Assembly (NCBI RefSeq): GCF_005818865.1 | Contig: NZ_VBRY01000003.1 | Location: 186,001-250,000, forward strand | Direction of reading: 5' to 3' | DNA from: Mariprofundus erugo | Lineage (GTDB): Bacteria > Pseudomonadota > Zetaproteobacteria > Mariprofundales > Mariprofundaceae | Length of the DNA stretch: 64,000 bases | In this document: piece by piece, positions 62,987 through 64,000 of the stretch | Position numbering within the stretch: position 1 is the first letter of the stretch | Layout: each line of letters begins with the position of its first letter | Notes under the pieces: generated by a model | Told to the model about the DNA's origin: nothing | Seen by the model: the letters and a program-made list of their open reading frames with translations, nothing else | The model's database searches: none | Translations under genes and position numbers: made by a program

Positions 62987-64000
62987 TCAGTGGATGAGGA
63001 GCGCTTCGTCGATGCGAATGGCCACGGTTGAATCGCTGACCTGTTGCGGCAGATCGACTCTTACCCTTGAGTAGCCTGACATCTGGTAGAGACTGATGAT
63101 GTCATTTCTTATTTTCTCCATATCCGCACGGGTTCGTTCGCCGTCGTAATACTCCCTTAAGCCAATCAGGATGAAGTCGGTGGGCAGAAGTTTGTTGCCG
63201 CTGACCTCAATGCGGTTGATGGTAAACGGCTCGCTGGCCGCATCGGCCTGAGTTGCGACTGCGCTGCTGATTTTCTTTGGCAACGCTGCGAGCAGATGGC
63301 TCGGTGCGGGTCTTGATTTGAACTTTTTGCTTTCACAGGCCAGCAGGCGTCCTGAAATTCCGGCCGCTTTTTTCAGGTCGGCCAGTTTCTTCTGTCGTTC
63401 ATTATTATCGCCGGGGATCTGGCGTGCAGACAGAACATAATAGATATTCCGGCCGTTCATATTCGATAGCACAATGAATGCCTTCTGATCACGGCCAATA
63501 TGGTTCAGCTGTTCAATCGCATTTTCAAACAACGAGAAGGCGCCAAGCGTGGCGAGCAGTCGCTCATTCGGCATGTTGTTGAGCCCCTGTTGCCATGCGA
63601 GCAGTGCGCCTTCGTAATCCTGCTGCTCACTGAACTGCCAGCCATCACTGATCCAGTCAGCGACAGAGCGGGGAGGGATTTCAGCTTTTATGACGGGATC
63701 AGGCGCCTGTTGCCTTGTGCTGGCCAGGGTAGCGGGGCGCTGTTGCATATTCGCAGCTTCCGCTTTTGCGCGCTCAATAATGGTTGCAGCGGCAGCCTCG
63801 GCATTTTTTCTGCTGCTTTCAGCAAGCTGCTCTGCCTTTTGTGTGGCAGTTAATTTGATCGCGTTCGCCTCTTTTTCAGCCTGTGCTTTTAGTGTGGCTG
63901 TTGAAGACTTTGCTTCATCCTGCATTTTCAGTTCAATGGACAATGCGTTTTCTGCAGCAATGATCTTTTCCCGTATGGTTGCCGCCTCCTCTTTTGCCCT
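62987..64000 (-). CDS. Alanine-rich coiled-coil protein with POTRA-like C-terminus (partial, 5' end missing)
   Basis: An open frame of at least 337 residues that continues past the right edge of the window; a TTG at 63943 is not a convincing start. The first 85 or so visible residues are a lysine/glutamate/alanine-rich coiled coil (for example AKAEAANMQQ). Residues in the middle (DWISDGWQFSEQQDYEGALLAW) suggest a TPR-like or load-counting unit. The last ~75 residues (INRIEVSGNKLLPTDFI onward) look like a POTRA domain of the TpsB/ShlB type. It may belong to a secretion or envelope system, but no barrel is present. Function unknown. Confidence 0.75.
   Translation of the reverse strand, partial: RAKEEAATIREKIIAAENALSIELKMQDEAKSSTATLKAQAEKEANAIKLTATQKAEQLAESSRKNAEAAAATIIERAKAEAANMQQRPATLASTRQQAPDPVIKAEIPPRSVADWISDGWQFSEQQDYEGALLAWQQGLNNMPNERLLATLGAFSLFENAIEQLNHIGRDQKAFIVLSNMNGRNIYYVLSARQIPGDNNERQKKLADLKKAAGISGRLLACESKKFKSRPAPSHLLAALPKKISSAVATQADAASEPFTINRIEVSGNKLLPTDFILIGLREYYDGERTRADMEKIRNDIISLYQMSGYSRVRVDLPQQVSDSTVAIRIDEALLIH

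Noticed and set aside
1-64000. CRISPR arrays, tRNA or rRNA genes, complete insertion sequences or phage genes
   Set aside because: No regularly spaced direct repeats, cloverleaf sequences, rRNA segments or transposase/integrase frames were recognised on either strand.

Overview
The window comes from a Gram-negative proteobacterium of moderately high GC content. It carries lpxC (lipid A), mlaA (outer-membrane lipid asymmetry) and a MurE with the DNPR motif of meso-diaminopimelate peptidoglycan. The gene content (a complete dcw cluster, an NAD-linked NiFe hydrogenase with its maturation genes, many PAS-rich kinases) would fit a chemolithotrophic marine lineage such as the Zetaproteobacteria, but that placement is a guess from gene content and not proven here. 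No tRNA, rRNA, CRISPR array or prophage was seen.

Layout. 1-5.3 kb: ppa, an nfeD-SPFH membrane pair, an orphan sensor kinase, and two cysteine-motif proteins of YchJ and YcgN type. 5.3-24.1 kb: the division and cell wall cluster, all on the + strand: mraZ, rsmH, ftsL, ftsI, murE, murF, mraY, murD, ftsW, murG, murC, murB, ddl, ftsQ, ftsA, ftsZ, lpxC. Every junction from mraZ to ftsA overlaps by 1 to 11 nt, and upstream of mraZ there is a 10-bp-phased array that looks like MraZ operators. 24.1-31.3 kb: a substrate-binding lipoprotein paired with a membrane hybrid kinase, pyruvate kinase, and a haem-motif HD-GYP sensor.

31.4-44.5 kb: a long minus-strand run, probably one operon in the order hypA-hypB-hypC-hypD-hypE-hypF-nickel permease-hoxF-hoxU-hoxY-hoxH-protease, followed by a cupin and a YebC-family gene. 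It encodes a soluble bidirectional NAD-reducing [NiFe] hydrogenase (group 3d type) with nickel uptake, cofactor assembly and large-subunit processing. A 161-bp MITE-like element with CTAG duplications sits 41 bp upstream of hypA, where the operon promoter would be expected.

44.8-64 kb: an epimerase-like gene and a minimal zincin; a 2427-residue cytoplasmic hybrid kinase with about 13 PAS domains and a GAF domain; fabI and aroC; an MlaA protein with an added SPOR domain; a four-gene operon (FmdB zinc ribbon, truncated globin, deaminase, aldo/keto reductase); another membrane hybrid kinase; a three-cluster CDGSH iron-sulfur protein divergent from a 65-residue unknown protein across an FNR-like site; and a coiled-coil/POTRA-like protein cut by the window edge.

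The most promising novelties are the giant PAS kinase, the lipoprotein-kinase sensory pair, the haem HD-GYP protein whose ribosome binding site is paired in a hairpin, the MITE in the hydrogenase promoter region, and the FNR-like divergent promoter of the CDGSH gene.
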